The position numbers and the translations under genes are program-made. Positions 33,231 to 50,134 of a stretch of 64,000 nucleotides of DNA are shown piece by piece (the first letter of the stretch is position 1; each line of letters opens with the position of its first letter). The notes beneath the pieces were generated by a model, which was not told where the DNA came from, made no database searches, and saw only the letters and a list, made by a program, of their open reading frames with translations. Where the stretch lies: NCBI GenBank assembly GCA_963693365.1, contig CAVNZM010000013.1, positions 1,054,001 to 1,118,000 of the forward strand, given 5' to 3'. Origin of the DNA: Amoebidium appalachense (Eukaryota; Ichthyosporea).

Positions 33231-33519
33231 GCGCTGAGGTCACGCTGACTCATGCGATCTGGCTTTTTCGGTGGCTCAAAACCGATTGCGTAAATATTGT
33301 CTTCAAAAGCATTTTCACCATTAACTGGAATAATAGGCTACTATTAATCTGTACAACAAATCTGGTTGTGCATATATCTGGGGAGCTCTTGTCTAGCGTA
33401 ACTAGCGTTACACGTTTGCGCGCACTGGCGGTCTGGCATCCGTGCTGGAATGCGTAATCGCATTCCATATTACGTAATCCCTGTGAAGCCGACTTATCCG
33501 GAAGTCGACTGATCGACAT

Positions 33520-33885
33520 TGTATGAGTGAGATTGTCCCACAATCACACGCATATGAATTTGTACTTGGAGTCATAGGAAGAGACCAGATCCGCAGAGAC
33601 CCTGCCCGAGCCTCATGGCTCCCCCTATACTATGCCGCTGATTACGCTCATATATGGTAGCAGAGACAGCCCGACCGCCCTCTGATGGCCTAGCCGCTTT
33701 CCACTGCGCACTGCTATGAGCTCGGGGCGAGCTCACTCCCGCCGCCGAGATGTATGAGTGAGATTGTCCCACAATCACACGCATATGAATTTGTACTTGG
33801 AGTCATAGGCAGAGACCAGATCCGCAGAGACCCTGCCCGAGCCTCATGGCTCCCCCTATACTATGCCGCTGATTACGCTCATATA
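33520..33885 (+). mobile_element. TRIM-type miniature LTR retrotransposon with initiator-tRNA primer site
   Basis: Two 135-bp direct repeats (33520-33654 and 33751-33885) differ at one visible position and start TGTATGAG and end CTCATATA. The 96-bp interior begins one base after the first repeat with TGGTAGCAGAG (33655-33665), the complement of an initiator tRNA-Met 3' end CTCTGCTACCA. This is the canonical place and length for a minus-strand primer-binding site. The element is flanked by ACAT on both sides. No coding capacity exists, so it would depend on another element for mobilisation. The polypurine tract is short and weak. Confidence 0.75.
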
Positions 33886-34400
33886 ACATGTCACAACGGT
33901 ACTCTGCAGAGTGTCACCGTCTACACGTGAGGGAGAGAAATTGAATGTTTTCTAAGTGCGGCGTCCCTAAGGGCACAGAGATATTTGATTTTGAAAGGGA
34001 AAGGGGCCCCCGGGGGGGGAGGGGGGGGGGGGAGTAAGCGAGAGGATTGGAGAGAGGGCTCAAGGAGGGGAAGGCGGGGAGGGGGGAGGGGGGAAGGGGG
34101 GATACTGACCACAAGAAAGAGGCACGCACACACACAGAGAGATCTAACGGGAGAAAGGGGGGAAGGGGAAGGGGGGGGGGGGAGGGCGGAGAGATATTAA
34201 GTACGTACGAGAGAGGGATGGAGAGTATGAGAGAGAGACAGAGAGAGAGAGAGAAGCTATAGTAATACCGTAGCACCCTAGCTAGAGTACTGTCGGTGCT
34301 GGGTTGGAAGTCGGTACTCCCCCCTGCTGAGGGCCCAAGGAGTCCCTCCGGGAACAAAACGAGATAAAGTAATAAATAAAAAAAAATAAAAAAAAAGGTG

Positions 34401-34440
<40 letters not shown>

Positions 34441-35236
34441 CGGGCCCCCTCTTCCCCTCCCAAAACGCCCGGGCTCCGGGCTCCCCGAAGCTAACTGTAC
34501 ACAGTGGTAGGAAGGCTGTGACTTGGGTATTGTTCGCTGAGCGTCACTTCATCGTAACACTCGAATACGTTTTTCAATGTTTTGTTTTTAAAATTATGAT
34601 TCTACCGTCTTTTGTGACCGTGGGTATGTGTATGAACATGAACACCAGTGTTCAACTCTCACTGACTTTGAACGATACATGTTCATGGGGGGAGTAGCAT
34701 AGCTGATAAAAAAATAATAGAAAACACCGTTTCTTTAGTGGCTACCGGCCCCACGCCACGAGAGATTCTGAACCATATCGCCAGCTAAACATGTAACTCA
34801 GAACACAGCACGTTACAGTAAAGCACACATGCAACTGGAGTACGGTTGTAATCATCAGTAAACATGTCCCGCGGCCACCTGAGCACACTTGTGACCCTAA
34901 AGATGTGCCGGTTGCAATTGCACAACGGCTTACACAAACACATTTCAACCCCAGCCATAGTTGCAGCAACGCAGGATTTTAATCTTCCTAAAATGCCACA
35001 CATTGCCCACATTTATTCATAGTACAAGCATCCTACTTCGTCCAATGCGCATACATCACATTCGGGCTGTTAATAACGAGAAAATGGTACCACGTTATCA
35101 TGTATCATCGCATATGCACGCTGTAGTATAAAATTTTCCAAAAAAAAAAAAAAAAAAAAAAAAAAAGCACGCATAAGTGATACTCAAGTTGTCGCTCATT
35201 CTCAGACAAGTGTTCGTTCATGTGACCTCTGTCCAA
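33886..35236. other. Unique and simple sequence downstream of cathepsin B
   Basis: G-rich DNA spans 34009-34190, a C-run 34407-34439 and an A-run 35141-35166. A SINE-like copy occupies 34263-34400 (separate entry). No gene is recognised; a minus-strand open frame at 34742-35012 is Cys-rich but has no identifiable family. Confidence 0.5.
34263..34400 (+). mobile_element. SINE-like retroposon copy (plus orientation)
   Basis: This aligns with the inverted copy at 8546-8690. It contains CTAGCTAGAGTACTGTCGG, GGTGCTGGGTTGGAAGTC and CTCCGGGAACAAAACG, and ends in an A-rich tail (AATAAATAAA followed by A-runs) typical of a retroposed transcript. Confidence 0.55.
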
Positions 35237-39141
<3,905 letters not shown>

Positions 39142-39439
39142 GATGTTTGTTGGCCCTCTCTGTGAGGATGAGAGTGAGGATACAACTATATCCCTACAGA
39201 AAATTGGGATAGTTGGGATACAATGAGCGTATGAAGCGTGGAAGAATTTGGCTCATATATGTGCATAGCAAAGGAAAGGCGGTGGTGTGTGTGTTTGTGT
39301 CTGTGTGTCTGTGTTTTTGAAAGCCTTCGCTGTGGCGTGTCACAACTTTCAAACAGACAAAAAAAAAGTGGTTGTCTCCCTAGTTGGTGTACCTCTTTGC
39401 GTAGCCAATAGGAATGGATAATATAAATCATGTATGATT

Positions 39440-39470
39440 TTGATTGGTGTTTACGAGATGGCGCCAAAAT
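39440..39470 (-). promoter_or_regulatory. CCAAT box and E2F-like TTTTGGCGCCAT upstream of cathepsin B
   Basis: About 300 bases upstream of the ATG at 39141, ATTGG lies at 39443-39447 and ATGGCGCCAAAA at 39458-39469. The role is inferred from motif similarity only. Confidence 0.35.
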
Positions 39471-41094
39471 TTTGGAATGCAAAGTGGGCAAACTAAGAAT
39501 AGATTCCGACTCTATCAATCTTACAATGACAGGTTCGACATCCCAATGTAAAAAGAAACTGCTTGTCATAGTTCTTTTCATTATTATACAATAAAGACTC
39601 ATATTGAATGATATCAGGCTTAGAGGCTGGCCACATGTATGAGTCGCCTTCAACCTTGGCCGGACTTCAAGTTGCCGTGACCTTGTGACCTCAAGGTTGG
39701 TGCAAGGAATTTGATAGATCCATACTGGCCAATAAGAACGAATCCACATGAGCCTATCTATGGGGAAAAGACAAGTATGGGTACTTTTGTCGCACAGCGA
39801 TTGGCTGAACACGCCTATCAGATGCCGAACAGCCGACTCGTGACGGAAGCCGGGTCGTGAAGCTGTGACGGGCGGACTTGGGCGAAAGTTTGAAACTTTC
39901 TGTTTTGTTTCCTTTTCCTTTCGTTTTTATAACATCCCGTGCAGATGACCGCCAATCTATGACACGCCCACCCGGCGGTTGATGGTAACTCAGACTAATC
40001 TGCTGAACCCCTAACACGCCTGATTGAGGTTTGCAGGAATTTTAGTAAGTGGAGCTGATGATGCTTGCCAGGCGTTGAGGCAACGGCTTGTCTCCGGAGC
40101 TGCTCTAAGATCTTACCTATCCATATACACGTCGGCGTTGTGCAAAGTGTGTGTTGTTGATTTTCTTCCTTTGTTAGGCCACTACTACTGAGCTTACAAA
40201 CGCAGCTCGCAGCGGCTCGGATATCGATCACGATCCGGCGACGCTGCATACCAAAGCCAAGAAAAAGCATGTTCCCCGAAACGACTAAGTAGGTCTGGCA
40301 AGAATCGGTGAAGGAAAACAGGAAGATTGAAACTTGACGACTATCTATATATGCAAAGCAACGACGTGAATGTATGTGTGTGTGTGCGTGTGCGTGGGCA
40401 CGTTTGAGCAAGTGTAGGAGTGCATGCGTCTTTGTCGTGTGTGGGCCTACATGTGCATGTGTGTATGCCTCCCCCATCCCCCCCATGCCCCCCTCTCTCT
40501 CTCCCCCTATCTTCCCCCCTCCATCACTCCCCCCTCTCTCCCTCCCTCCCTCCCTCCCTCCCTCCCTCCCTCCCTCACTCACTCACTCACTCACTCACTC
40601 CTTCACTCCTTCCCTCCCTCTCTTCCTCCTTCCCTCCCTCCCTCCCTCCCTCCCTCCCTCCCTCCCTCCCTCCCTCCCTCTAGCTTGCCTCTGAGTCAGT
40701 TGTGCGCGCGTGAGTGCATGAGCGTGTGGACGTGTGAAGTGTATCCGCTCGTGTGCTGCTGTCACTGTGTAGTGTGTTAGGGTTCAATCTTGCCATGGGT
40801 GGAAGTGTGTGCTGGTGTGGACGCACAAGGGGACGAGTGTGCTTGTGCAATCAGGTGTTCGTGCGTGCGTGCGTGTGTGTGTGACTGTGTGTGTGTGTTT
40901 TCTCTGCATATGTGGAGGTGGCCGTCACCGTAACTGGAAGGAGTTTTCAACGGGCGCGTGCAAGAAGTACAGGCCCAAAAGAAAGGCCTCAGACTCGATC
41001 GTGAGCCGGGCTGTTCTTCATGAGAAGGGAGGGGTGGGGGCTGGGTAGGGAAGGGCGGCGGGGAGAGGGGGCAAGAGAAAGGGCAGTAAAAAAT

Positions 41095-41146
<52 letters not shown>

Positions 41147-41397
41147 CCCCCCCCCCCCCTCTCCCCCCAAGCCCCCCTCTCAGTTCCAATTAGCCACCAA
41201 ACTGTTACCCGGGACAGTCTTCTCCACGCGCTATGCCATATCCGCTGTTGTTCGCAATGTGCGGCTGCTAGCGCTGCACTCGAATTCTAATATTAGCTGG
41301 AGAGGGAGGGTAACAGAAGGCCCTCCGCAGAACTCGAAGCATTGAAAACGAACACACTTGCACACATCCACACACACATACGCACGCATGCACATAC

Positions 41398-41479
<82 letters not shown>

Positions 41480-42715
41480 ACATGCCGGAGAAACCGTTTG
41501 CACACCCCCCCCCCCCCCCCCCCCCCCCCTCTCCTCCCCCCTCGCCCCCCACCCCACCACCCTCTCCCCCCCCCCCTCCCCCCATCCGGATCCTCCCCCG
41601 AGGGTTTCTCAAGTGCTTGCTGATGCATTACACTACATCTTTATGTGTATAACAACTGCACGGCACCTGCAAGGAAGTGGCACTGCCATTTCATTGCAAC
41701 CACTGCGATCGATATCCATTCTCCCATTCTCGCATTCGAAAATCAACAGGGTAGCAAGAGCTTACGTGCTTTGGCCATGAAAACTATTGAAATTTCGAAA
41801 ACGATAGCAGTGGGCACAGATAACAGGTGGACTCTTAGGTTTCAAAAAGGGTGCGGGGGGAGGGGGGGAGGGGGGGAGGGGGGGGGGGGGGGGTAATCGG
41901 ATGTGATGATGTCCGAAACCACATGAGCTCCACAACGGGATGGCCCGAAAAGAAGACCGTGTATAGAGGTCTATATGTGTATAACTTCTTAATCAACCTC
42001 AAAGTGAACGTTTTACGTTCCCAGGTGGTGTTCACACAATCGGATGTGATGATGTCCGAAACCACATGAGCTCCACAACGGGATGACCCGAAAAAAAGAC
42101 CGTGTATAGAGGTCTACATGTGTATAACTTCTTAATCAACCTCAAAGTGAACGTTTTACGTTCCCAGGTGGTGTTCACACAAGCAGCAAATCAGGGCTGT
42201 ACACTAACTTCAGGACAAAAGGAGAAACGTTATATAACCCGATATGCCACTGTACAAAAAAAAATCTAAGTAAATAGCAAATAATAAAGCCTTCAAACGA
42301 AAACCCAACTATGTTATTCACTCATGGTTTTTCAGAAAGTCAAGGCCATGCTCTCTGATCAAGATGGATCCAGAAACAACGGCAACTCTCCCCAAGCCAG
42401 CATACCGAAACCCTGCACCGATCCTTCATTTAGTAGCTCCCAACATCTATGTTACTGCAACCCTGCATCAATCGAAACCTTCATAAGTACATCGTGGTTA
42501 GTCCCGCAGTTCCCAAAACTTCCCAACACTCCCCCAACTCCCACCCAAGTGTACACATTTACTGTGAAAGACGGGGCAAACACAAACACACTCTCTTGCC
42601 TTCAACCCCATCGCTCAAGAAAAATTGACATAGTCTGCCTACCCGAAGATGATTCCGTTCTCCATCTGTGCGTGCCACCATTGGGCACATGTTCCGTCAC
42701 ATCTCACACCATTCC
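39471..42715. other. Intergenic region with tandem repeats
   Basis: A minus-strand open frame at 39995-40290 (including TYLVVSGNMLFLGFGMQRRR) has balanced codon use and could be a first exon or 5' UTR; no family is seen. (CCCT)n and (CACT)n occupy 40531-40680, a C-run of about 45 bases 41097-41143, (CA)n 41401-41476, and C-runs 41506-41530. A plus-strand 132-codon frame (42324-42722) converges on the end of the next gene and overlaps its stop by seven bases; no family is recognised and it may be fortuitous. Confidence 0.4.
41895..42181. repeat. 143-bp tandem duplication
   Basis: AATCGGATGTGATGATGTCC starts at 41895 and again at 42038, and the two units run to the CACACAA at 42181 with only a few substitutions. 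The first unit abuts a G-run at 41880-41893. Confidence 0.85.
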
Positions 42716-44020
42716 CTACTGAGGTGGGCGGCGGTATCCATCACTCTCGTCGTTGCCCCCCTGGTTCTGGTAGTTGTATCCGTAGGGGCCATTCTGTCCC
42801 TGGGGGAACGGAGGGGGGTTTGGGTTGCCATAAGCCCCCCCATACGCAGAATTCTGTGCCGGGGAGTAACCGTAGCCCTCAGGAGCGCTTGGGGTGGGCT
42901 GGTAATACCCCTGGTTCTGGGGTGAACGTGGGGGGTTTCCTCCGTAATTTGCGCCGTAATTACCTTCAGGGGCACTCGGGGTAGGGTAATACGGCTGGGC
43001 CTGGGGTGAGCGTGGGGGGGCTCCATCGTAACGCTCCGGCTGGGGGGAACGGGAACCGGGGGACTGCCTACGCCTGCGTCTCTCATCATCTGAGTCCGAC
43101 CCCTTCTCCCACGCCGCTTTGTCGTACTTTCCGAGGGAATGTGCCCCCAGCCACCCAATCAGTTTTTCGTTCTTCGGCTCGCAAGGGATGATGAACTCCC
43201 AAAGGCGCCCAGAGTCTTTGCGCTTGAACCTGGTGGCATTGTTCACGCGCACAAAGAAACACGCCTCGCGGCCGTTCTTCTCTCCCATTTTGATCTCCAG
43301 GTCGGAAACATGGCAGGGATCCTTGCCGTCGTTGGACGAGAAGAGGCAGTCGATCTCGTTCTGGTGTGAAGGAGTTGCGGCGTGAGTCAGTGGGTGTTGC
43401 TCTCTATCCCCCCCTCCCCCTACCCCTTCCCCCTACCCCCCCTCCTTCCCGTTCCAACCATCACCACCACCACCATCCCCTCCCCTACCCTCACCCCCCC
43501 GGAGGGGGCCTCCACCTCCCCTGCACCTTCCTGTTCCCAGTTCTTGCTACAAGAACAACTACTTTGTAGTGCTTAACTCTTTCTCAGTGAGTATCAGTGG
43601 CTGCCTTCTACGAAATCCAGAATCCAGTGAAGGAAAAAGACGATAGAAACCAGAAACATTATGTATTTCACTCCTGGATTTCAGGTGTTAAGTAAGTGCT
43701 TGGAAACAACCGGGCAAGAGCAGTGGCCTCAGTATCCCCCCATCCCCCCCCCCCCCCCCTCCCCCCCCCCCCCTTCCTCTCCCGTCCCAACCACTTCCCC
43801 CCCCCCCCCCCCCCCCCCCCCCCTCACCCACCCCTTTCTGCCGCTGCACTCAAAAGCTCTGCTATCATCCTGCCCACCTCCCTCGGTTTACAAAAGACAA
43901 GTTGAAATTGATTGCCAAGAGCAAGGTGGTGCTCCCCGAGATGCGTAAAGTGACAGGGTAAACTGTTCGCTCAAGGATAGTTCGATGTGTGCTTGTCTGT
44001 ATGTTTGCTTGAGGGGTTTC

Positions 44021-44103
<83 letters not shown>

Positions 44104-44719
44104 GGAGGAGGGGGGAGGGGGGAGGGGGGGGAGGGGGAGGAGGGAAGGGGGAAGGATCTCTTGAGGGAAAGGTTAAAGGTAAAAACAACAACAAAAAGAG
44201 CAAAGTGAAGGAAGTAACGGCCAAGCAACAAAAGGTGCGTCAGAGGGTGGGAGCTTGGGAAAAGGGAAGCCTGGGGCAAAAAAAAAAAAAAGGAGGAGAG
44301 GGGGTTTGAGGGCGGGAGGTGAGGGAGGGGGGGGGGGGGGGGGGGGGGGGGTTGGAGGGGTTGGGGGGTGGAGGGGGGGGGGGGGGGTTGCATACCTCTG
44401 GACGTCCTATCTCCTCTCCCACCACCACCACCATATAGTCATCATACACGACAAACATCCTCTGCCCCGTCTTCGTCTCTTTCTTCACCTGCTTCACAGC
44501 GGAGCCAATGAGCCCCTCCTTCTTCGCAGTTCCATCTGCCTTGGTGTCCACCTCATACACAAGGCCATTCCCGGCTGCCATCAGCTTGGATGGATCAAGG
44601 TTCTCGCCTATCTTGTAGTCTTTCCAGTCTGACTTGGTGAAATTGTCAAGAGTGTTCAGGTCTCGTGCCTGTTGGAGAGCCGTCTTGATCAGACGGATGA
44701 TTGTCAGTACCATGGGCAT
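42716..44719 (-). CDS. Unrecognised two-exon protein with a proline/glycine/tyrosine-rich tail
   Basis: Model: complement of 44396-44719 and 42716-43360 (969 nt, 322 aa), phase 0 at the single GT-AG intron. I do not recognise the family. The first 190 residues are soluble and mixed alpha/beta (QRMFVVYDDYMVVVVGEE across the junction to NEIDCLFSSN, then FVRVNNATRFKRK and WEFIIPCEPKNEKLIGWLG). The strand pattern followed by a helix with a Trp is vaguely PH-like (weak inference). A KGSDSDDERRRRR hinge follows. The tail holds two imperfect repeats of PPRSPQ..YY.PTPSAPEG.YG and then a Q/N/G/Y-rich low-complexity stretch, the kind that often supports multivalent binding. No signal peptide or membrane segment is seen. 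Start: first of two close Met codons (44719 or 44713). Confidence 0.75.
43361..44395. repeat. Intron of the proline-rich protein gene
   Basis: C-rich runs lie at 43749-43775 and 43800-43823, (GA)n at 44023-44056, (GT)n at 44057-44100, a G-rich tract at 44101-44150, an A-run at 44279-44291, and G-runs at 44329-44387. The donor side is G-rich on the plus strand, so the sense-strand intron begins with C-runs. Confidence 0.85.
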
Positions 44720-46400
<1,681 letters not shown>

Positions 46401-47355
46401 ACACGGTCGAGGAAGTATTTATGGCGATCGATTCGGTGCACGTTGGGGACTCATTGCATGATCGGTTAGCATGTTTACGGCGATCGCTGATTGGTGAGCG
46501 CAAGACGCCTGACTTTCCGCAAACCAGGGTGCGCTGTAAGTCTGGAAACCCATCACAATCAGAGGAACCACTACATTCACCAATGGAATTACCGCGGCAT
46601 CATCCTTTGCGGCTCCCGCCAAATCTGACCACCCGCGAACCAAAGGCTTCAAGTTGGCACGTGATCGGCAACTTATCAGGGCTGAGCCCGGGCCATCACA
46701 CGATCACCAATGGTCGGGCCAGGTTTTTGTCTGGATCTCACTCACTCACTCACAAATCCCGACTGGGGCTGTGGAATGAGAACTGCTAAGCTTCGCTTCT
46801 CCGTTGACTCTAGAAATAAGACATGACTCCGCCTACCCAAGCTTTTTTAATTTCATGTGATTTAAATTTTTCTTTAAATTGTTGAGCGTTCCGATTGGTC
46901 ATTACATATTAAGCTATCTGATTGGTCATTACACTGGCAGCCATCAGGACCCCGCCAGAGACGTCCCGCTGCGTCGTAGGCCGCCCCGGCCACTTACGTA
47001 AGCCAGCGGGTACAAAGCCTTGGAGACTAGCAAATATGCATCTGTATTGCTGTGGAATGCTCTGTGACCCACCTGCCAGTGAGTGCATATGGTGAACTTG
47101 GCACATAGGCTGTCATACGCATGGCTGTCGTATGCAAAGCTATATTTTACACGAGTATAAATTTGTGTATAATATTGTCGTTACTCACGTATTTTTCAAT
47201 CAATGGTAGCTTATATTGAATTGCGAGTTTTAATATACAAGCTTACATAAGTGTTGTATCGCAGCGGCTTCTTCCTCAGGCACGCTTCACGATTTCCTTT
47301 GTACTGACGTTGCACGATCTGGTGGGGGTATTTTGGAGTCAAGAAATTCAATGGG
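46401..47355. other. Unique flank left of the nested retrotransposons
   Basis: A plus-strand open frame (46421-46789, 122 codons) has no recognisable domain. Several ATTGG pentamers occur, including a repeated GATTGGTCATTACA at about 46893 and 46922. No gene is called. Confidence 0.4.
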
Positions 47356-47504
47356 TGACATAATATACTAATCCGTGAGTCAGCAGATCATCCTAAGTCA
47401 ACGATCAAGATCGGGGGGGGGGGGGTGTTGGAAGTAGAGTCCGCTGTGACTAGGGTCGTCGTGGCGCGCTTGGGCGCTGACCCGTTTTTTACTGCTTTCA
47501 GTGT

Positions 47505-47592
47505 GTTAACTCCATGACTGAACTCCATGACTGAACTCCATGACTGAACTCCATGACTGAACTCCATGACTGAACTCCATGTCTGCACCTGG
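47505..47592. repeat. 13-bp tandem array inside the F LTR
   Basis: Copies of AACTCCATGACTG run head to tail: five plus one variant here, and four plus two variants in the other F LTR (56603-56690). The copy difference between LTRs reflects slippage or conversion after insertion. Confidence 0.85.
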
Positions 47593-48586
47593 CAGAGACG
47601 TGGCTTATATACCCGTGGGGCAGCAGTCTGGAATGTAATCCGGATGCCAGGCGCTAATCGGATTGGTTACTTTCATTTAGATATCTCTGGGACCAGTGAA
47701 CCAATCGTTTGCAGTCAAAACACAATTGGCAACATTCCTCAACTATGCAGATGTGCATGTGGTGATCGAGTGTCAGCATGTGTCTATTGACATATACTAA
47801 TCCGTCTCAGCAGATTAGCCTAAGTCTACGATCGAGATCGGGGGGGGGGGGGGGGGGGGGGTGGCCCGGGTCCACAGATCATCAAGATCAAGTCCGGGGC
47901 CTCAAGATAGCTGTACAGCTGCGTGCATCTTGCCTCTGCCGGCGCAGGGCATTGGACCACGTCAGCCGGGACAGCCGTCCAATAGAATTCTAATTAGTGT
48001 GTAGGATAGATCGTAGGAGGACTTAGGAATGTCATTGTTCGGGCAGAAGCCCTTTTGTAAGGATTGGCAAGGTTTGATAGTATATGTTGCCAAACGTATT
48101 TATATATTTAGATGTAGAGGAAAGGGGGGAGGGAGGGGGGGAGGATAGTATGAAATGTAGATTTAGACTCTGCGGTGCCACTAGGGGGAGGGTGAGGGGT
48201 GAGACTTGGATAAATATATTAGTTGAGTAGATCGACTTAGCTCGTGCAGGCGCACGATAAAAGTAGATCGGAATGTTAATGGAATGTGGCATCGTAGGGG
48301 GCCAGGTGATGATGATCTTGTAGGGCACGGCCTTGATGGCCTCAGTCGTAACTTAGACTCAATCCGTACGGATCTAAGTTTGCCCGTCGGAGCCTGGTCT
48401 TAATAAACTTTACCGTTTTTCTGTACACGTTCGTTCCTTTTCGTGTGTGTACACTTAGTAGAGTGCCGCGTCTCTAGTACACATACATTAGGATACGACA
48501 AGCTACACCTTTCTTTTAGTGCGGTTTTTCGCGCTAGGGTAACGCGGTGACAGTTCCTTCTGGGCTGTTGCTACACCTCAAACACA

Positions 48587-48626
<40 letters not shown>

Positions 48627-48664
48627 ATAAACACAACCACACGAGTTAGGGCACACACCACACA

Positions 48665-50000
48665 ATGGCTAAGTTTAACGTAGACATGTTCTACGCATTG
48701 GCAGCGGAGGATAGCTCCCTGCACACACAGGTACCACAGGTTCATACACTAGACGTTAGACAGACCACAGCTTTCAGTTTTACACTCAAACACGACTCGG
48801 AAATCCCTAGGTGGCTTAGGACACTCCTAGCTAACACACCCACACTAGTGTTAGACACAAAGAAGGCCCCCACTGTGGCGGCCTCGTGCTTAATGATCAA
48901 ACAGTGCATCGACCACAAAACAATGGCCGACTTATGCACCCTGATGGAGGAGCACCCGTACCGGGCCGAGCAGGCCCCCCAGGTGACGGCTCGTATATAC
49001 GAGCAGCAGTACGACGAGGGGAGGGACGAGATGGTGTCCCGGACACTCGGCCAGAAACGTCTGGCCGCACGGTTCATCCCCGACGACGAGGACGAGAACA
49101 GCACCGACGACGTGGACGGGGGAGCTCGAGGCCTTCACACGGCCGGAAAACGAGCTCGAGTATACGGCCCGGCTCGTCGGCCGATACCTGACGGCCGACC
49201 GGCGCCGTACCTTCCGGGCCCAGCTCAGAGAATGGAAGTATACCTTTCCCACACTAGATATGTCCCCCGTAGAAGCTCGTGCATTCTTTGAGAGGGAATA
49301 TCGGGTCTTTGAGGACCTTTGTGAGTTAGCTGGTGACGTGAGTGATAGGGAAAAATTCGAGTTTGCTCGTAAGGCTCTCTCTGTAAACACAGACACTGCA
49401 CGCATGTTTGGGGAGCATGATGATGTAGATGAGGTGGTGTTGCATGTTAAACGTCACTTGCTTGCCATGCACGAGGTGAAGTTCAATAAGAGGGATAAAA
49501 AGGAGGTGATGGAAGTAGACAAGAAAAAGAAGGAGAGTGGACAGAAGGGGGAAAAAGAGAAAAAAGAGGGTGAACAGCCAGATGCACTCACCATGTTGGT
49601 CAAGCAGGTTGCCGAGCTCTCCCAGGCCGTCTTTTCTGGCCGAGGGGGCTTCGGCTTCCGAGGTGGCCGTGGCGGCGACCGGGGTGGACACGGCGGTCGT
49701 GGCCGAGGTGGACGTGGAGGACAACAGCAGCAGTTCACCGAGAGGTTTGCCCCTTATCTTGCTCGTGGTGGTGGGCAGGGTAGAGGGAGGGGTGGAAATG
49801 GTGGTGAGAGAGGCCGAGGGGGGCAGGGGGGAAGGGGGGGCCGTGGTGCACACGGTGGGCCCCCCCAGCATGACCGGGCTCCCGGTTATGCTTTGCGCCA
49901 AGGTTTTGAAGTCCCCCCTGGCCCCTTCTTTGGTGCATGTTACTTTTGTGGCCGGCAAGGGCACTCTGCTGCATATTGCCGTAGTTACAAGAGCTATTGA
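48665..50000 (+). CDS. gag: A1 gag: capsid-like region, RGG-rich nucleocapsid with CCHC knuckle (frame-disrupted)
   Basis: The ATG at 48665 opens a frame that leaves register at a five-G run (49118-49122). A2 has GGT at the equivalent place, so one extra base is present here. The gag reading continues in the next frame to the TGA at 49998-50000. The protein has an acidic/charged N-terminal region, a Lys/Glu-rich linker, then arginine-glycine repeats and a CCHC zinc knuckle (CYFCGRQGHSAAYC, 49938-49979) for genomic RNA binding. The gag stop is also present in A2 (SYQGY then TGA), so a separate gag protein is probably genuine. Confidence 0.85.
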
Positions 50001-50134
50001 GTTCCGGGGGAGGGGGAAGCTGGGGTCACTGAGGGAGGGGGGGGGACAGTATCGGTCCCCCCCAGGTTGCAGAGAACCTTCACCCTCCCCCACCCCAGGT
50101 TAAGCTTCCCTTTGCCCCCTCACCGCCCCGATAC

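Noticed and set aside
42668-42925. Hydrophobic plus-strand frame SITLVVAPLVLVVVSVGA
   Set aside because: Antisense of the Pro/Gly/Tyr-rich tail of the minus-strand gene.
46421-46789. 122-codon plus-strand frame
   Set aside because: No domain, no splice partners, and composition typical of unique non-coding DNA.
47388-47588. Frame with repeated VMEFSHGVQSWSS
   Set aside because: Translation of the 13-bp tandem array inside the F LTR.
48501-48509. Primer-binding site for tRNA-Ala 5' region
   Set aside because: Only nine matching bases, and the primer would have to end within the D arm; kept only as a possibility in the finding on the leader.
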